Source of the DNA: Bradyrhizobium sp. RD5-C2
GTDB taxonomy: Bacteria; Pseudomonadota; Alphaproteobacteria; Rhizobiales; Xanthobacteraceae
Assembly (NCBI RefSeq): GCF_019972155.1
Contig: NZ_BOVL01000008.1
Coordinates: 1 to 47,301, forward strand
DNA: 47,301 nt
Direction: 5' to 3'
How positions within the stretch are numbered: the stretch's first letter is position 1; the number at the start of each line of letters is the position of its first letter. Shown one piece after another: positions 34,391 to 45,014 of this stretch. The notes below the pieces were generated by a model. It was given only the letters and a program-made list of their open reading frames with translations. It did no database searches and was not told the origin of the DNA. A program made the translations under genes and the position numbers.

Positions 34391-35409
34391 GCCGTCCCTA
34401 CCCGATCCAACAACGCATCCAGTTCAGCCCGTGCCGCCTGCCGGTCGAGCGGCTCAGGCTGCTTCCGCGCGGCGAGCACAGCCTTGGCCCGCTCAAGCGC
34501 CTTGCCGGCCAGTTCCGGCGTCTCCCGCGCGACCTCGCGCATTTCGTCGATATTGCCGTTGCAGTGCAGAACCATGTCGCAACCGGCGTTGACGATGGCG
34601 CGGGTCCGTTCGGCAATTGATCCGGCCAGCGCATTCATCGACACGTCATCACTCATCAACAAACCCTGGAACCCGATCAGGCCGCGAATCACCTGTTCGA
34701 TGATTGTCGCAGAAGTCGTTGCCGGATGGACGGGGTCCAGCGCGCTAAACACAACATGTGCGGTCATCGCCATCGGCAGGTCCGCCAGCGGCCGAAACGC
34801 GGCAAAATCGGTCCGTTCCAGCTCTAGTCTCGCGGTATCGACCGTCGGAAGGCGGAAATGGCTGTCCGCGGTGGCGCGGCCATGGCCGGGAATGTGCTTG
34901 AGAACCGGCAGCACGCCGCCCTGTTCCAGCCCGTCCGTGACCGCACGGGCGATCGCCGCGACCTTGTCCGGCTCAGTTCCATAGGCCCGGTTGCCGATCA
35001 CCGCATCCGCGCCGGCCACCGGAACGTCGGCCAATGGAAGGCAATCGACGGTGATTCCGATGTCGATCAGGTCGGCCGCAATCAGCCGTGAGCTGAGCCG
35101 GGCCGCTGTCAGGCCTAGCTTCGGATCGATGTCGTAGAGCGCGCTGAAGCTCGCGCCCGGCGGATAGACCGGCCAATGCGGCGGGCCGAGCCGCTGCACC
35201 CGGCCACCCTCCTGGTCGATCAGGACCGGGGCATCGGCCATGCCGGCCGCCGACCTGAGTTCCCTAACAAGAGCTGCCACTTGGGCAGGACTCTCGATGT
35301 TGCGCTTGAACAGGATGAAGCCCCATGGCCGCTCGGCGCGAATGAACTCGCGTTCAGCGTCGTTGAGGACCAGCCCGGATACGCCCGTGATGAATGCGCG
35401 GTTCGCCAT
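34387..35409 (-). CDS. nagZ: Beta-N-acetylhexosaminidase NagZ
   Basis: 340 residues, glycoside hydrolase family 3. It removes GlcNAc from GlcNAc-1,6-anhydroMurNAc-peptides during peptidoglycan recycling in the cytosol. The family signature is VLKHIPGHGRATADSHFRLP with the catalytic His. The nucleophile region is QGLLMSDDVSMNALAGS, and the substrate-binding segment is VLIDQEGGRVQRL. The products of the MltB-type enzyme at 11096 are natural upstream substrates. The start is MANRAFITGVSG; an upstream ATG at 35487 would overlap the SPOR gene. It lies 46 bases after the SPOR stop. Confidence 0.95.
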   Translation of the reverse strand: MANRAFITGVSGLVLNDAEREFIRAERPWGFILFKRNIESPAQVAALVRELRSAAGMADAPVLIDQEGGRVQRLGPPHWPVYPPGASFSALYDIDPKLGLTAARLSSRLIAADLIDIGITVDCLPLADVPVAGADAVIGNRAYGTEPDKVAAIARAVTDGLEQGGVLPVLKHIPGHGRATADSHFRLPTVDTARLELERTDFAAFRPLADLPMAMTAHVVFSALDPVHPATTSATIIEQVIRGLIGFQGLLMSDDVSMNALAGSIAERTRAIVNAGCDMVLHCNGNIDEMREVARETPELAGKALERAKAVLAARKQPEPLDRQAARAELDALLDRVGTA

Positions 35410-35455
35410 TCGGCCGATTAGGCCGTATGCAGCTCGCGGGTCAAGGAAACGGCAG

Positions 35456-36922
35456 TTAATTTCTTTGGATGAGGCACTGCGGCCCACCAGCCGACATCAG
35501 GCTCCGGCACACTTGGTTCGCCTCTTCCGACGACGCGAACGGGCCGGCAAAGGCGCGGTAGTAGACGCCCTTCTCACCGAGATCGACGCGTTTCACCACC
35601 AAAGGCTGCGAACCGAGCACACTGCGATACTTGCCTTGCAGGGTCCGATAGGACGACTGCGCGTCCGCCTCGTTCTTCTGCGACGACACCTGAACCAGAT
35701 ATCCACCGCCACCAACCGAGGCAGTCGAGGTCGACGCCACCCGGGTCGGAGGCGTGGCCGGAGCCGCGTCGGTCTGCCCGGGAGCCAGCGACATTGGCGC
35801 GTTCACGCTGGCATTGGCCGCAGCCGGATTACCACGCGACACCGGTGGCTTCGCCGCCGTCGGAGGTTTCGCCGGCACGGCGGCCGTGGCTTGCGTGCCA
35901 TCGGGCGAATCGCCTTTGACCGCGAGCGTGCGAACCTTGCGCGGCTCGTTGTTCGGCAGCGTCCCGTTCGCGGTGATCGGCGCCGGCGCTGGCTGCGCCG
36001 TCTGCACACTGGCCACCGGCGGCGGATTCGTGTTCGCATTCAGCGCCGGAAACACGACGCGCGGTCCGGCGGTCTTCGAATTGACGTCGACCGGCGTCTC
36101 TTCACGCGACACGATTTTCTCGGTGCCGTCACCCGCTGCCATGCGATCCGGCGTCTTGGCCGGCGCATCGGCCTGGGCCGGGATCACCTTGGTCGGCGTG
36201 TTGTCGGCCTTGATGATCGGCGGCTCGCCGCTACGGGGCGAGCCGACATAGGTCCGGTAGGCGTACGCGCCACCGACGCCGAACACGCCAAGCGCCAGCA
36301 CCGCAGCGACCGTGATCAGGCCGCTGCTCCGTCGGCGCGGTTCAGGCTCTTCTTCGTCGGCTTCATATGCATAGGGATCGTCCGGATAGGACGGATCGCG
36401 CTGCAAATCCTGTTCGCCGGCTTCCAGCTGGCCGTAGAGCGCTTCGTCATAGCGCGACGGATCGTGGCTCTGATCGCCGCTCTGATAGGGCGGCTCGTCG
36501 TCAAAGGCCTCGGGTTGCCTGGGGGGCTCGACCGGCCGATAGGTCGCGACCGGCTCGGGCGCAGAAGGCTGCGCCTGCTGGGCCGCGTATCGGTGCAGCG
36601 GATGCACCGGCTTCGGCTGGTAGTCCTGTTCGGGTTCTTCGTACGCCGTGTGCTGCACGGGCGGCGGAGCGACAGTCTCCTGCCGCGCGCGCTGCATCCA
36701 GGGCGGCGGGCCCGCGGGCGGCGCGTCCTCGTCCTCGGACTGCGCATCATATTGTTGCGGCCGCGCGTTGGCGCGCGACTGCAACGGACGCGGCGGCGGC
36801 TTATTCGCGGCGCCAAATGGATCCGTCTGGCCGATCAGCCGAGCCAGTTCGGCGAGCGGATCGCTCTCGGCCCTGGGTGCCGCGTCGGTGGAAAAAAGTC
36901 GGTCCTGATATCGATCAGCCAT
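35456..36922 (-). CDS. SPOR domain membrane protein
   Basis: 488 residues. A long disordered Pro/Gln-rich cytosolic part (about 1-195) is followed by one transmembrane helix (LITVAAVLALGVFGVGGAYA, about 201-221). A Pro/Ala/Thr-rich periplasmic linker leads to a C-terminal SPOR domain (about 409-486: GYLVQVSSQKNEADAQSSYR, then GVYYRAFAGPFASSEEANQV). SPOR domains bind glycan strands lacking stem peptides, which accumulate at the division site. It is thus a likely septal protein, working with the NagZ/NlpD-like enzymes nearby. The start at 36922 follows GATGCATCATCACG; the next upstream ATG is at 36967. It lies 118 bases after argS. Confidence 0.92.
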   Translation of the reverse strand: MADRYQDRLFSTDAAPRAESDPLAELARLIGQTDPFGAANKPPPRPLQSRANARPQQYDAQSEDEDAPPAGPPPWMQRARQETVAPPPVQHTAYEEPEQDYQPKPVHPLHRYAAQQAQPSAPEPVATYRPVEPPRQPEAFDDEPPYQSGDQSHDPSRYDEALYGQLEAGEQDLQRDPSYPDDPYAYEADEEEPEPRRRSSGLITVAAVLALGVFGVGGAYAYRTYVGSPRSGEPPIIKADNTPTKVIPAQADAPAKTPDRMAAGDGTEKIVSREETPVDVNSKTAGPRVVFPALNANTNPPPVASVQTAQPAPAPITANGTLPNNEPRKVRTLAVKGDSPDGTQATAAVPAKPPTAAKPPVSRGNPAAANASVNAPMSLAPGQTDAAPATPPTRVASTSTASVGGGGYLVQVSSQKNEADAQSSYRTLQGKYRSVLGSQPLVVKRVDLGEKGVYYRAFAGPFASSEEANQVCRSLMSAGGPQCLIQRN

Positions 36923-37040
36923 CGTGATGATGCATCCCCTTCGGGACAGCGCCAAGATCGCCGGCACAGCCGGTCCGAACGAGTTGGCCCCTGCCAGATG
37001 CCCTCACAAATCCCCACTCGTGAGGGCCTAATGCCCCTGC

Positions 37041-38837
37041 CTACCGCATCTCGGTCGGAGCGTGGACGCCTAGAACAGCTAAGCCCGATGCCAGAACCGA
37101 GACGACGCCCTGAACCATTGCCAGTCGCGCCCTCGTGATCTCTGCATCATTATTGATAATGAAGCGTAAATAGGGCAAATCGCGCCCCTTGGTCCACAGC
37201 GCGTGAAATTCACTGGCCAAATCATATAGATAAAAAGCGATTCGGTGCGGCTCATGTGCCACCGACGCAGCCTCGATCATCCGTGGATAAAGCGCCAGCC
37301 GCCTGAGCAGCTCGAGCTCGGCCGGGTCGGTCAACCGCTCGACCGCAGCGTTCCGCAGATAGGCCAGCCGCGCCTCGTCGGTCTCGGGCAGATCGGGAAC
37401 CGCCTCCTCCCGCGCATTGCGGAAGATCGAATGGCCGCGGGCGTGACCGTACTGCACGTAGAAGACGGCGTTGTCCTTTGACTGCTCGATCACCTTCGCG
37501 AGGTCGAAATCGAGCACCGCGTCGTTCTTGCGGAACAGCATCATGAACCGGACCGCGTCCGAGCCGACCTCGTCGACCACTTCGCGCAGCGTGACGAATT
37601 CGCCGGAGCGTTTCGACATCTTCACCGGATCGCCGTCACGCAGCAGCTTGACGAGCTGCACGATCTTGACGTCGAGCTCGGCCTTGCCAGCGGAGACCGC
37701 CTTCACGGCCGCCTGCATGCGCTTGATGTAGCCGCCGTGATCGGCGCCGAACACGTCGATCATGCTGGTGAAGCCGCGCTCGAACTTGTTGCGGTGGTTG
37801 GCGATGTCAGACGCGAAATAGGTGTACGAGCCGTCCGACTTGATCAGCGGACGATCGACGTCGTCACCGTAGGCGGTGGCGCGGAACAGCGACTGCTCGC
37901 GATCCTCGTAGTCCTCGACCGGCTTGCCCTTCGGCGGCGGCAGGCGGCCCTCGTAGATGTCGCCCTTGGCGCGCAGGAAATCGATGGTCTCGGCGACCTT
38001 GTTGTTGCCCGATGTGATCAGCGAGCGCTCGGAGAAGAACACATCGTGATGGATGTTGAGCGCGGCGAGATCGCCCTTGATCATCTCCATCATCATGACG
38101 ATCGCCTTGTCGCGCACGATCGGCAGCCACGCGGCTTCCGTCTTGTCGAGCAGCTTCTCGCCGTATTCCTTGGCGAGCGCCGCGCCGACCGGCACGAGGT
38201 AATCGCCGGGATAGAGCCCTTCCGGGATCGCGCCGATGTCCTCACCGAGCGCCTCGCGGTAACGCAGGAACGCAGAGCGCGCGAGCACGTCGACCTGCGC
38301 GCCGGCGTCGTTGATGTAATATTCGCGACAGACGTCGAAGCCCGCGAACTGCAGCAGGCTGCACAGCGCATCGCCGAACACGGCGCCGCGGCAATGGCCG
38401 ACATGCATCGGCCCGGTCGGGTTGGCCGAGACGTATTCGACATTGACCTTCTCGGCCTTGCCGATGTCGCTGCGTCCGTAGGCTGAGCCGGCGGCCAGCA
38501 CGGCGCGCAACGCGTCCGCCCAGACCTGCGGCTTCAAGGTCAGGTTGATGAAGCCGGGCCCGGCGACATCGACCGACGCCACCAGCGCGTCGGCGCGCAG
38601 CCGCTCGGCGATCTTGTCGGCGAGCTCGCGCGGCTTAGCCTTGGCCTCCTTGGCAAGCACCATCGCGGCATTGGTCGCCATGTCACCATGGCTGGCATCG
38701 CGCGGCGGCTCGACCACGACGCGGGCGAGGTCGATGCCCGCGGGCCAGTTGTCCTCGGCAGCGACAGCGGCACAGATCGCGTGCACGCGCGCCAGCATAT
38801 CGGCAAAAAGGTGTGATGGTGCAGTGGTGTCGGCCAT
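37041..38837 (-). CDS. argS: Arginyl-tRNA synthetase
   Basis: 598 residues, class I synthetase. The N-terminal Add1 domain includes [20 protein letters not shown]. The HIGH motif is [20 protein letters not shown] (H145-H148), followed by [14 protein letters not shown]. The KMSKS-type loop is [16 protein letters not shown], and the C-terminal DALR anticodon-binding domain begins near [13 protein letters not shown]. It charges tRNA-Arg. The start is 9 bases after the dgt stop, implying one transcript. Confidence 0.97.
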   Translation of the reverse strand: MADTTAPSHLFADMLARVHAICAAVAAEDNWPAGIDLARVVVEPPRDASHGDMATNAAMVLAKEAKAKPRELADKIAERLRADALVASVDVAGPGFINLTLKPQVWADALRAVLAAGSAYGRSDIGKAEKVNVEYVSANPTGPMHVGHCRGAVFGDALCSLLQFAGFDVCREYYINDAGAQVDVLARSAFLRYREALGEDIGAIPEGLYPGDYLVPVGAALAKEYGEKLLDKTEAAWLPIVRDKAIVMMMEMIKGDLAALNIHHDVFFSERSLITSGNNKVAETIDFLRAKGDIYEGRLPPPKGKPVEDYEDREQSLFRATAYGDDVDRPLIKSDGSYTYFASDIANHRNKFERGFTSMIDVFGADHGGYIKRMQAAVKAVSAGKAELDVKIVQLVKLLRDGDPVKMSKRSGEFVTLREVVDEVGSDAVRFMMLFRKNDAVLDFDLAKVIEQSKDNAVFYVQYGHARGHSIFRNAREEAVPDLPETDEARLAYLRNAAVERLTDPAELELLRRLALYPRMIEAASVAHEPHRIAFYLYDLASEFHALWTKGRDLPYLRFIINNDAEITRARLAMVQGVVSVLASGLAVLGVHAPTEMR

Positions 38838-38846
38838 GGCAGGGCG

Positions 38847-40055
38847 CTAACGCAAATCCGGGGTCGAGTCAAAAAGCCTTTGGTGCTCGATCAGGGCAAA
38901 ACGGTCGGTCATCCCGGCAATGAAATTGCCGATCCGCCTGTTCCGCGCGCTGCCGGTCTCCTGCACGCTCCCCTCGATCCATTCCGCCGGCAGGTCGCCC
39001 GGCGATTGCCGGTAGCGCTCATAGAGATTGCGGACCACCTGCTCCGCCTCCCGCATCACAAGCATCACCCGCCGGTGGCGATACATCCGCCGGAACAGGA
39101 ATGCCTTGATCGCCGCCTCCTGCTCGGCCACCTCAGGCGGAAACGCGATCAGCGGCGCGTCGTGGTGGCGCACGTCCTGGGCCGATTGCGGCTGCGCGGC
39201 CGCAAGCCGCCGGGTCGCCTCGTTGAAAACCGCGCTGATGAAATGCGAGATCAGCTCACGCACCAGTTCGGCGCCGCGCCGGACCTCGTCGAGCCCGGGA
39301 TAATGACGATCGATCTCGGCGATGATCTCTGCGGTCAGCGGCATCTCCTTGAGGTCGTCGACCGCAAACAGCCCGGCGCGCAGGCCGTCGTCGATATCGT
39401 GCGCGTCATAGGCTATGTCGTCGGCGAAGGCCGCGATCTGCGCCTCGAGCGAGGCATAGCTCCAGAGCTCGAGATCGTAGGTCTGGTTGTAGTCGGCGAT
39501 CCCGATCGGAAGTCCGCTGTCGAGGTAGCGCCCGCTAGGTGCGCCGTTGCGTTCGGTCAGCGGGCCGTTGTGCTTGACGATGCCCTCGAGCGACTCCCAG
39601 GTCAGGTTCAGCCCGCCGAATTCGGGGTAGCGATGTTCCAGCGAGGTGACGACGCGCAGCGCCTGCGCATTGTGGTCGAAGCCGCCATCATCCTTGAGGC
39701 AGTCATCGAGCGCCCGCTCCCCGGCATGCCCGAACGGCGGATGGCCGAGATCGTGCGCCAGCGCCAGCGTCTCGGTCAGATCCTCGTCGACCCCGAGCTG
39801 GCGCGCCAATGCGCGGGCGATCTGCGCGACTTCCAGCGAGTGGGTCAGCCTGGTGCGATAATGATCGCCCTCGTGGAAGACGAAGACCTGGGTCTTGTGC
39901 TTGAGGCGGCGGAACGCGGTGGAATGGATCACCCGGTCACAGTCGCGCCGGAACGGGCTGCGGGTCCGGCTCGGCGGCTCCAAGACAAGCCGGCCGCGGC
40001 TGCGGTCGGGATCGCAGGCATAAGGCGCGCGGGGGGCAGCCATTCCGACCGACAC
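38847..40055 (-). CDS. dgt: dGTPase-like HD phosphohydrolase
   Basis: 402 residues. The HD domain starts with [20 protein letters not shown], a motif of the dGTPase family. The metal ligands are in [20 protein letters not shown] and [20 protein letters not shown] (HD pair). The C-terminal part, [19 protein letters not shown], is typical. The enzyme hydrolyses deoxynucleotides to the nucleoside and triphosphate; the exact nucleotide preference varies within the family. A GTG at 40055 with AAGGAC upstream is chosen; an ATG at 40043 is an alternative. It is divergent from the erpA gene. Confidence 0.93.
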   Translation of the reverse strand: MSVGMAAPRAPYACDPDRSRGRLVLEPPSRTRSPFRRDCDRVIHSTAFRRLKHKTQVFVFHEGDHYRTRLTHSLEVAQIARALARQLGVDEDLTETLALAHDLGHPPFGHAGERALDDCLKDDGGFDHNAQALRVVTSLEHRYPEFGGLNLTWESLEGIVKHNGPLTERNGAPSGRYLDSGLPIGIADYNQTYDLELWSYASLEAQIAAFADDIAYDAHDIDDGLRAGLFAVDDLKEMPLTAEIIAEIDRHYPGLDEVRRGAELVRELISHFISAVFNEATRRLAAAQPQSAQDVRHHDAPLIAFPPEVAEQEAAIKAFLFRRMYRHRRVMLVMREAEQVVRNLYERYRQSPGDLPAEWIEGSVQETGSARNRRIGNFIAGMTDRFALIEHQRLFDSTPDLR

Positions 40056-40146
40056 GGTATTTTAGTCCTTATCCATTTGATTCCATGGTCCGACGCACTT
40101 AACTATGACTGAGGCGGCGGACCAAATGAATTGGGCATGACGCCGG

Positions 40147-40168
40147 GCATGATCCGATCAGATCATGC
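40147..40168. repeat. Inverted repeat between dgt and erpA
   Basis: GCATGATC and GATCATGC are exact 8-bp inverted arms separated by CGATCA. The site lies in the 138-base divergent gap between dgt and erpA, 26 bases before the erpA ATG. It may be an operator. It also resembles a shortened form of the GCATGATC...GATCATGC palindromes that are dispersed in Bradyrhizobium genomes. Confidence 0.5.
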
Positions 40169-40193
40169 GCAGATTGGGTTTCGGAGACCGACC

Positions 40194-40523
40194 ATGACTG
40201 CTGCCATCACCGTCAGCGAACGGGCCGCCCGCCGGATCGGACAGATCCTCAGCAAGGAAGGCGACGGTGCCAAGCTGCGCATTTCGGTCGAGGGCGGCGG
40301 CTGCTCCGGTTTCCAGTACAAGTTTGACGTCGAGCGCACCCAGGCCGATGACGACCTCGTGATCGAGCGCGACAGCGCCGTGGTGCTGATCGACCCCGCC
40401 TCGGTCCCGTTCCTCGCGGGCTCGGAGGTCGACTTCGTCGACGACCTGATCGGCGCCTCGTTCCGCGTCGTCAATCCGAACGCCACCGCGTCCTGCGGCT
40501 GCGGCACCAGCTTCTCGATCTGA
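40194..40523 (+). CDS. erpA: Iron-sulfur cluster insertion protein ErpA
   Basis: 109 residues, A-type Fe-S carrier. The three cluster-binding cysteines are C37 (EGGGCSGFQYKF), C101 and C103 (ASCGCGTSFSI). The family motif DPASVPFLAGSEVDF-VD is present. It delivers Fe-S clusters to targets such as isoprenoid and respiratory enzymes. The start at 40194 has CGGAGA 9 bases upstream; the earlier ATG at 40131 does not fit the family. The gene is monocistronic. Confidence 0.94.
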   Translation: MTAAITVSERAARRIGQILSKEGDGAKLRISVEGGGCSGFQYKFDVERTQADDDLVIERDSAVVLIDPASVPFLAGSEVDFVDDLIGASFRVVNPNATASCGCGTSFSI

Positions 40524-40586
40524 CGCCTCCTCGCCGGACGCGCCGTCCCGACGCGAGCCGATAACCGGTTCGCGGCAGAGACCAAG

Positions 40587-43500
40587 TTATTCCGCCGCGA
40601 CCACCTGCGGGCGCTCGACGTCGCCGCCCGCCTCCGCCTGCGGATCGAGCTTGCGCCGCAACCTGCGGTCGATGCGGTCGAGATAGATGTAGATCACCGG
40701 CGTGATGAACAGCGTCAGCAACTGCGACACGCAGAGGCCGCCGACCACCGCGACGCCGAGCGGCTGACGCAGTTCAGCGCCGGCGCCCGCACCGAGCGCG
40801 ATCGGCAGCGTGCCGAAGATCGCCGCGAACGTCGTCATCATGATCGGACGGAAACGCAGCAGCGCCGCCTCGCGGATCGCGTGCTCGGCGCTGAGGCCGA
40901 CGCGGCGGCGCTCCAGTGCGAAGTCGACCATCATGATCGCGTTCTTCTTGACGATGCCGACCAGCATCACGATGCCGATCATCGCGATCACCGACAGCTC
41001 CATCCCGAACAGCATCAGCGTCAGGATCGCGCCGATGCCGGCCGACGGCAGGCCGGAGATGATCGTGATCGGATGGATGAAGCTCTCGTAGAGAATGCCG
41101 AGAATCACGAAGGCCGCGAACACGGCGGCGAGGATCAGCACGCCCTGCCCGCGCAGCGAATCCTGGAACACCTGCGCGGTGCCGGAGAATCCGGTCGCAA
41201 TCGTCGGCGGCAGATTCGCGGTCTGCTCCAACTCGGTGATCTTGTCGACCGCGTAGCCGAGGGAAACGCCGGGCGCGAGATTGAACGAGATCGTCACCGC
41301 CGGCTGCTGGCCCTGGTGGTTGATCTGCAGCGGCCCGACCGTCGGCACCAGCCGCGCCACCGCATCCAGCGGAATGGTCTGGCCGTTCGCGGTCTTCATG
41401 TAGAGCTTCGAGAGATCGGACGGATCGACGCGGAACTGCGGCTGCACCTCCAGGATGATCTGGTAGTCGTTCGACGGCATGTAGATGGTGCCGACCTGGC
41501 GCGAACCGTAGGCGTTGTAGAGCTGGTTGCGGACCTGATCGACGGTGATGCCGTACACCGCCGCCTTCTCGCGGTCGATGTCGACCGTCATCTGCGGGTT
41601 CTTGATGTAGAGGTCGGTGGTGACGTCGAGCAGGCCCGGAATCTTCTCGATCTTGTCCCGCATCTCGGGCGCTAAGCGGTACAGCGACTCGGTATCGCCG
41701 CTCTGCATCACATACTGATACTGGCTCTTGGAGATGCGGCCGCCGATGTTGAGGTTCTGGACGCTCTGGAAGAACGCCTGCATGCCCGGGATCTCGCGCG
41801 CCTTCTGGCGCAGCCGTCCGATCACGACAGCAGCGTTGTCGCGGGTCTTCTGCGGCTTCAGCGCGATGAACAAGCGGCCGTAATTGGTGGTCGGATTGGG
41901 ACCGCCGGAACCGACCGTCGAATTGATGTAATCGATCGCCGGATCGGTCCGCATCACCTCGACCAACGCCTGCTGGCGCACCTTCATCGCTTCAAACGAG
42001 GTATCGGTCGCGGCTTCCGTCACACCGATCAGGAAGCCGGTGTCCTCCTGCGGGAAGAAGCCCTTCGGCACGATCATGTAGAGATAGACAGTGCCGCCGA
42101 GCGTCGCCAGCGTGACCAGTAGCATCAGGGCCTTCTTGGCCAGCACCCGGTCCAGCGCCCACTCATAGGCGCGCAGCCAGGCCTGGAACATCGCCTCGAA
42201 CGCCCGCAGCACGATATTCGGCCGCTTGGTGGCGTCATGCGCGCGCAGCACGCGGGCGCACAGCATCGGCGTCAAGGTCAGCGACACGAAGCCGGACACG
42301 ATGATCGCGACCGAGATCGTGACGGCGAATTCGCGGAACACGCGGCCGACGATGCCGCCCATCAGCAACACCGGGATGAACACCGCGATCAGCGAGAAGG
42401 TGATCGAGATGATTGTGAAGCCGATCTCGCGGGCGCCCTTCAGCGCCGCCTCGAACGGCTTCATGCCGTGCTCGATATGGCGGACGATGTTCTCCAGCAT
42501 GACGATGGCGTCGTCGACCACGAAGCCGACCGAGAGCGTCAGCGCCAGCAGCGTCATGTTGTTGATCGAGTAATCCAGCGCGTACATCACCGCACAGGTG
42601 CCGAACAGCGAGATCGGCACCGCCAGCGCCGGAATGAAGGTCGCCGACGCCGAGCGCAGGAACAGGAAGATCACCAGGATCACCAGCGCGATCGCGATCA
42701 GCAGGGTCTCCTCGACGTCGCTGACCGCCTGCCGGATCGAGACCGAGCGGTCCATCATGACCTGCATGGTCACCGAGGGCGGGATCGCGGCGCGCAGCGA
42801 CGGCAATTTCGCCAGCACGGCGTCCACCACCGCCACGGTGTTGGCGTCGGGCTGCTTCTGGATCGCGAGCACGATCGCCCGCTCGTCGTTCATCCAGGTC
42901 GCGATCTTGTCGTTCTCGACGCTGTCATAGACCTTGGCGATCTCGTCGAGGCGGACCGGCGAGCCGTTGCGCCAGGCAACGTAGATCTGGCGGTAGTCGG
43001 CCGCCTTGTCCATCTGGCCGGAGGCCTGCAGCGCGACGTCCTGCTTGGGCCCGTTCAGCGTGCCGACTGGGGTCGAGGAATTGGCGCGCGACACCGCGGC
43101 GCGGATGTCTTCCATCGAGACGCTGCGGGCGGCCGCGGCCTCCGGATCGGCCTGAACGCGGATCGCAAACTTCTGCGCGCCGTAGATCAGCACCTGCGCA
43201 ACACCCGGCAGCTGCGACAACGCCTGCCCGATCGTGATGTCGCCATATTCGTTGACCGCCGACAGCGGTAGCGTCGCCGACCCCAGCGAGACGAACAGCA
43301 CCGGGAAATCCGCCGGGTTCACCTTCCGGAAGCTCGGCGGAATCGTCATTTCGATCGGCAGCCGGCGCTGTGCGATGGTCAACGCCGTCTGCACGTCGAG
43401 AGCTGCGGCATCGATGTTGCGGTTGAGGTCGAACTGGATGGTGATGACGCTCGTGCCCTGCGAGGAGTTCGAGTTCATCGATGAGATGCCGGCAATGGTC

Positions 43501-43715
43501 GAGAGCTGGCGCTCGATGATGCCGGCGACCGAGGCGGCCATGGTGTCAGCGCTGGCGCCCGGCAGCGTGGCGGTGACCGCGATGGTCGGGAAGTCCACCT
43601 TGGGCAGCGCCGAGACCGGCAGCAGGCGGAAGCCGAACACGCCGAATGCGATGATCGACGCCGTGATCAGCGTCGTCATGACCGGGCGGCGGATGCAGAG
43701 CTCGGAGAGCGTCAT
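40587..43715 (-). CDS. RND efflux transporter permease (MdtB/MdtC type)
   Basis: 1042 residues, the usual RND length. Twelve transmembrane helices and two large periplasmic loops. FPTIAVTATLPGASADTMAA and NSNSSQGTSVITIQFDLNRN are typical of the pore domain. LLALTLSVGFVVDDAIVMLE is the TM4 segment with the proton-relay Asp pair. GNDYQIILEV-like and GVVGRVF segments also match. It exports drugs or toxic compounds through an outer-membrane TolC partner, which is not encoded here. The gene follows the adaptor by 3 bases. Similarity is closest to the MdtBC group, but only one permease is present. Confidence 0.94.
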   Translation of the reverse strand: MTLSELCIRRPVMTTLITASIIAFGVFGFRLLPVSALPKVDFPTIAVTATLPGASADTMAASVAGIIERQLSTIAGISSMNSNSSQGTSVITIQFDLNRNIDAAALDVQTALTIAQRRLPIEMTIPPSFRKVNPADFPVLFVSLGSATLPLSAVNEYGDITIGQALSQLPGVAQVLIYGAQKFAIRVQADPEAAAARSVSMEDIRAAVSRANSSTPVGTLNGPKQDVALQASGQMDKAADYRQIYVAWRNGSPVRLDEIAKVYDSVENDKIATWMNDERAIVLAIQKQPDANTVAVVDAVLAKLPSLRAAIPPSVTMQVMMDRSVSIRQAVSDVEETLLIAIALVILVIFLFLRSASATFIPALAVPISLFGTCAVMYALDYSINNMTLLALTLSVGFVVDDAIVMLENIVRHIEHGMKPFEAALKGAREIGFTIISITFSLIAVFIPVLLMGGIVGRVFREFAVTISVAIIVSGFVSLTLTPMLCARVLRAHDATKRPNIVLRAFEAMFQAWLRAYEWALDRVLAKKALMLLVTLATLGGTVYLYMIVPKGFFPQEDTGFLIGVTEAATDTSFEAMKVRQQALVEVMRTDPAIDYINSTVGSGGPNPTTNYGRLFIALKPQKTRDNAAVVIGRLRQKAREIPGMQAFFQSVQNLNIGGRISKSQYQYVMQSGDTESLYRLAPEMRDKIEKIPGLLDVTTDLYIKNPQMTVDIDREKAAVYGITVDQVRNQLYNAYGSRQVGTIYMPSNDYQIILEVQPQFRVDPSDLSKLYMKTANGQTIPLDAVARLVPTVGPLQINHQGQQPAVTISFNLAPGVSLGYAVDKITELEQTANLPPTIATGFSGTAQVFQDSLRGQGVLILAAVFAAFVILGILYESFIHPITIISGLPSAGIGAILTLMLFGMELSVIAMIGIVMLVGIVKKNAIMMVDFALERRRVGLSAEHAIREAALLRFRPIMMTTFAAIFGTLPIALGAGAGAELRQPLGVAVVGGLCVSQLLTLFITPVIYIYLDRIDRRLRRKLDPQAEAGGDVERPQVVAAE

Positions 43716-43718
43716 CGA

Positions 43719-44852
43719 TCAGGCTCCGGCCTTGCGCGTCCGCAGTTCGACCCGCGATCCCTCTGACAGCAACAACTGGCCGTCGACGACGATGCTCTCA
43801 TCGCCGGCCAATCCGTCCGAGATCACCGATGAGCCCTGGAAGGTGCGATCGACCTTGACCGGCCGGACCTTGGCGACGCCGTCCTGGACCACGAAGACGA
43901 AATTGCCGTTTTGGCTGCGCTGGACTGCGACCGTCGGCACCACGACCGCATCCTCGCTGCGGATAATCAGCTTGGTCTGCACGATGGTGCCGGGCCACAG
44001 CGTCTCGTTCGCATTGTTCATGATGCCGCGCACGGTGACCATGCCGGTGGTCGCATCGACGGTGTTTTCGACCATCGCGACCTTGCCGCTCTCGGAGCGC
44101 TGGTGGCCGGGAATGGTCGCGATCACCTTGGGCTCGTCCTTCCCCATGGCGTCGCGCAGATCGACCAGCGCACGCTGGGGAATGGCAAAGGTGACATAGA
44201 CCGGCGCCATCTGGTTGATGACCGCGAGCGGCTGGGTGTCGGCGGGGCGGACGAAGTTCCCGACCTTGACGTTAGCGGCGCTGATCCGCCCCGCGAACGG
44301 CGCGCGGATCACGGTGTAGCTCTTCTGGACGCGGAGGTTTTCCAGCGCGAATTGGTCGGCCTTGATGGTGCCGATCAGGACGTCGGACTGGGTTTTTGCG
44401 TTGTCGAGGTTGACCTGCGTGGTCGCACCCTTGCCGACCAGTTCGGTATAGCGGCGGAGGTCGCGCTGCGCGCCCTCGAACTGGGCCTGGTCGCGCGCCA
44501 GGACGCCCTCGGCCTGCTCGATCTGGGCGTCGATCTGCCGTGCGTCGAGCATGAACAGCAGGTCGCCCTCATTGACCCTGGCGCCGTCCTCGAAATGCAC
44601 CGAGACGATGGTGGTTTCCAGCCGCGACTTCAGCGCCACGCTGGAGATCGGCGTGACCTGTCCGATCGCGTCGACATCGACCGGGACCGATCTGCGTTCG
44701 GCCTTGGCGAGATCCACCGAGACCACGCGCGGCCGCGCCGTCCCCTGCGAGGTGGCGGCACCGCCACCCATCCATGAAGCGCGGGTCATGTAAGCCGCCC
44801 CGGCCGCAATGCCGAGAACAGCGACAGTCAGAACCAAATTATGTTTCTTCAT
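43719..44852 (-). CDS. RND efflux periplasmic adaptor subunit
   Basis: 377 residues. A hydrophobic N-terminal anchor (LVLTVAVLGIAAGAAYM) is followed by a biotinyl-lipoyl-like domain (ALKSRLETTIVSVHFEDGAR), a helical hairpin (EQAEGVLARDQAQFEGAQRD), the second lipoyl half (SYTVIRAPFAGRISAANVKV), a beta-barrel (GNFVRPADTQPLAVINQMAP) and the membrane-proximal domain. It links the inner-membrane permease to the outer-membrane channel. The MdtA-like adaptor and the following permease overlap in function and are transcribed together. The 160-base gap from the divergent xthA gene should contain the promoter. Confidence 0.95.
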   Translation of the reverse strand: MKKHNLVLTVAVLGIAAGAAYMTRASWMGGGAATSQGTARPRVVSVDLAKAERRSVPVDVDAIGQVTPISSVALKSRLETTIVSVHFEDGARVNEGDLLFMLDARQIDAQIEQAEGVLARDQAQFEGAQRDLRRYTELVGKGATTQVNLDNAKTQSDVLIGTIKADQFALENLRVQKSYTVIRAPFAGRISAANVKVGNFVRPADTQPLAVINQMAPVYVTFAIPQRALVDLRDAMGKDEPKVIATIPGHQRSESGKVAMVENTVDATTGMVTVRGIMNNANETLWPGTIVQTKLIIRSEDAVVVPTVAVQRSQNGNFVFVVQDGVAKVRPVKVDRTFQGSSVISDGLAGDESIVVDGQLLLSEGSRVELRTRKAGA

Positions 44853-45014
44853 AAGTCTTGTACATGCGCCGCCCGCTTCCCTTCAGGGCCGGGACGCTTC
44901 GCAACTCCCCCATCGGCAATTGTTACGCCTTGTTTCCGGAGAGGGTTAGCACAGGCGGACCGCCCATGGTATGCCACCTAAGTAAAATCCTGCGGCTTCA
45001 ATCCGGTCACTTGC

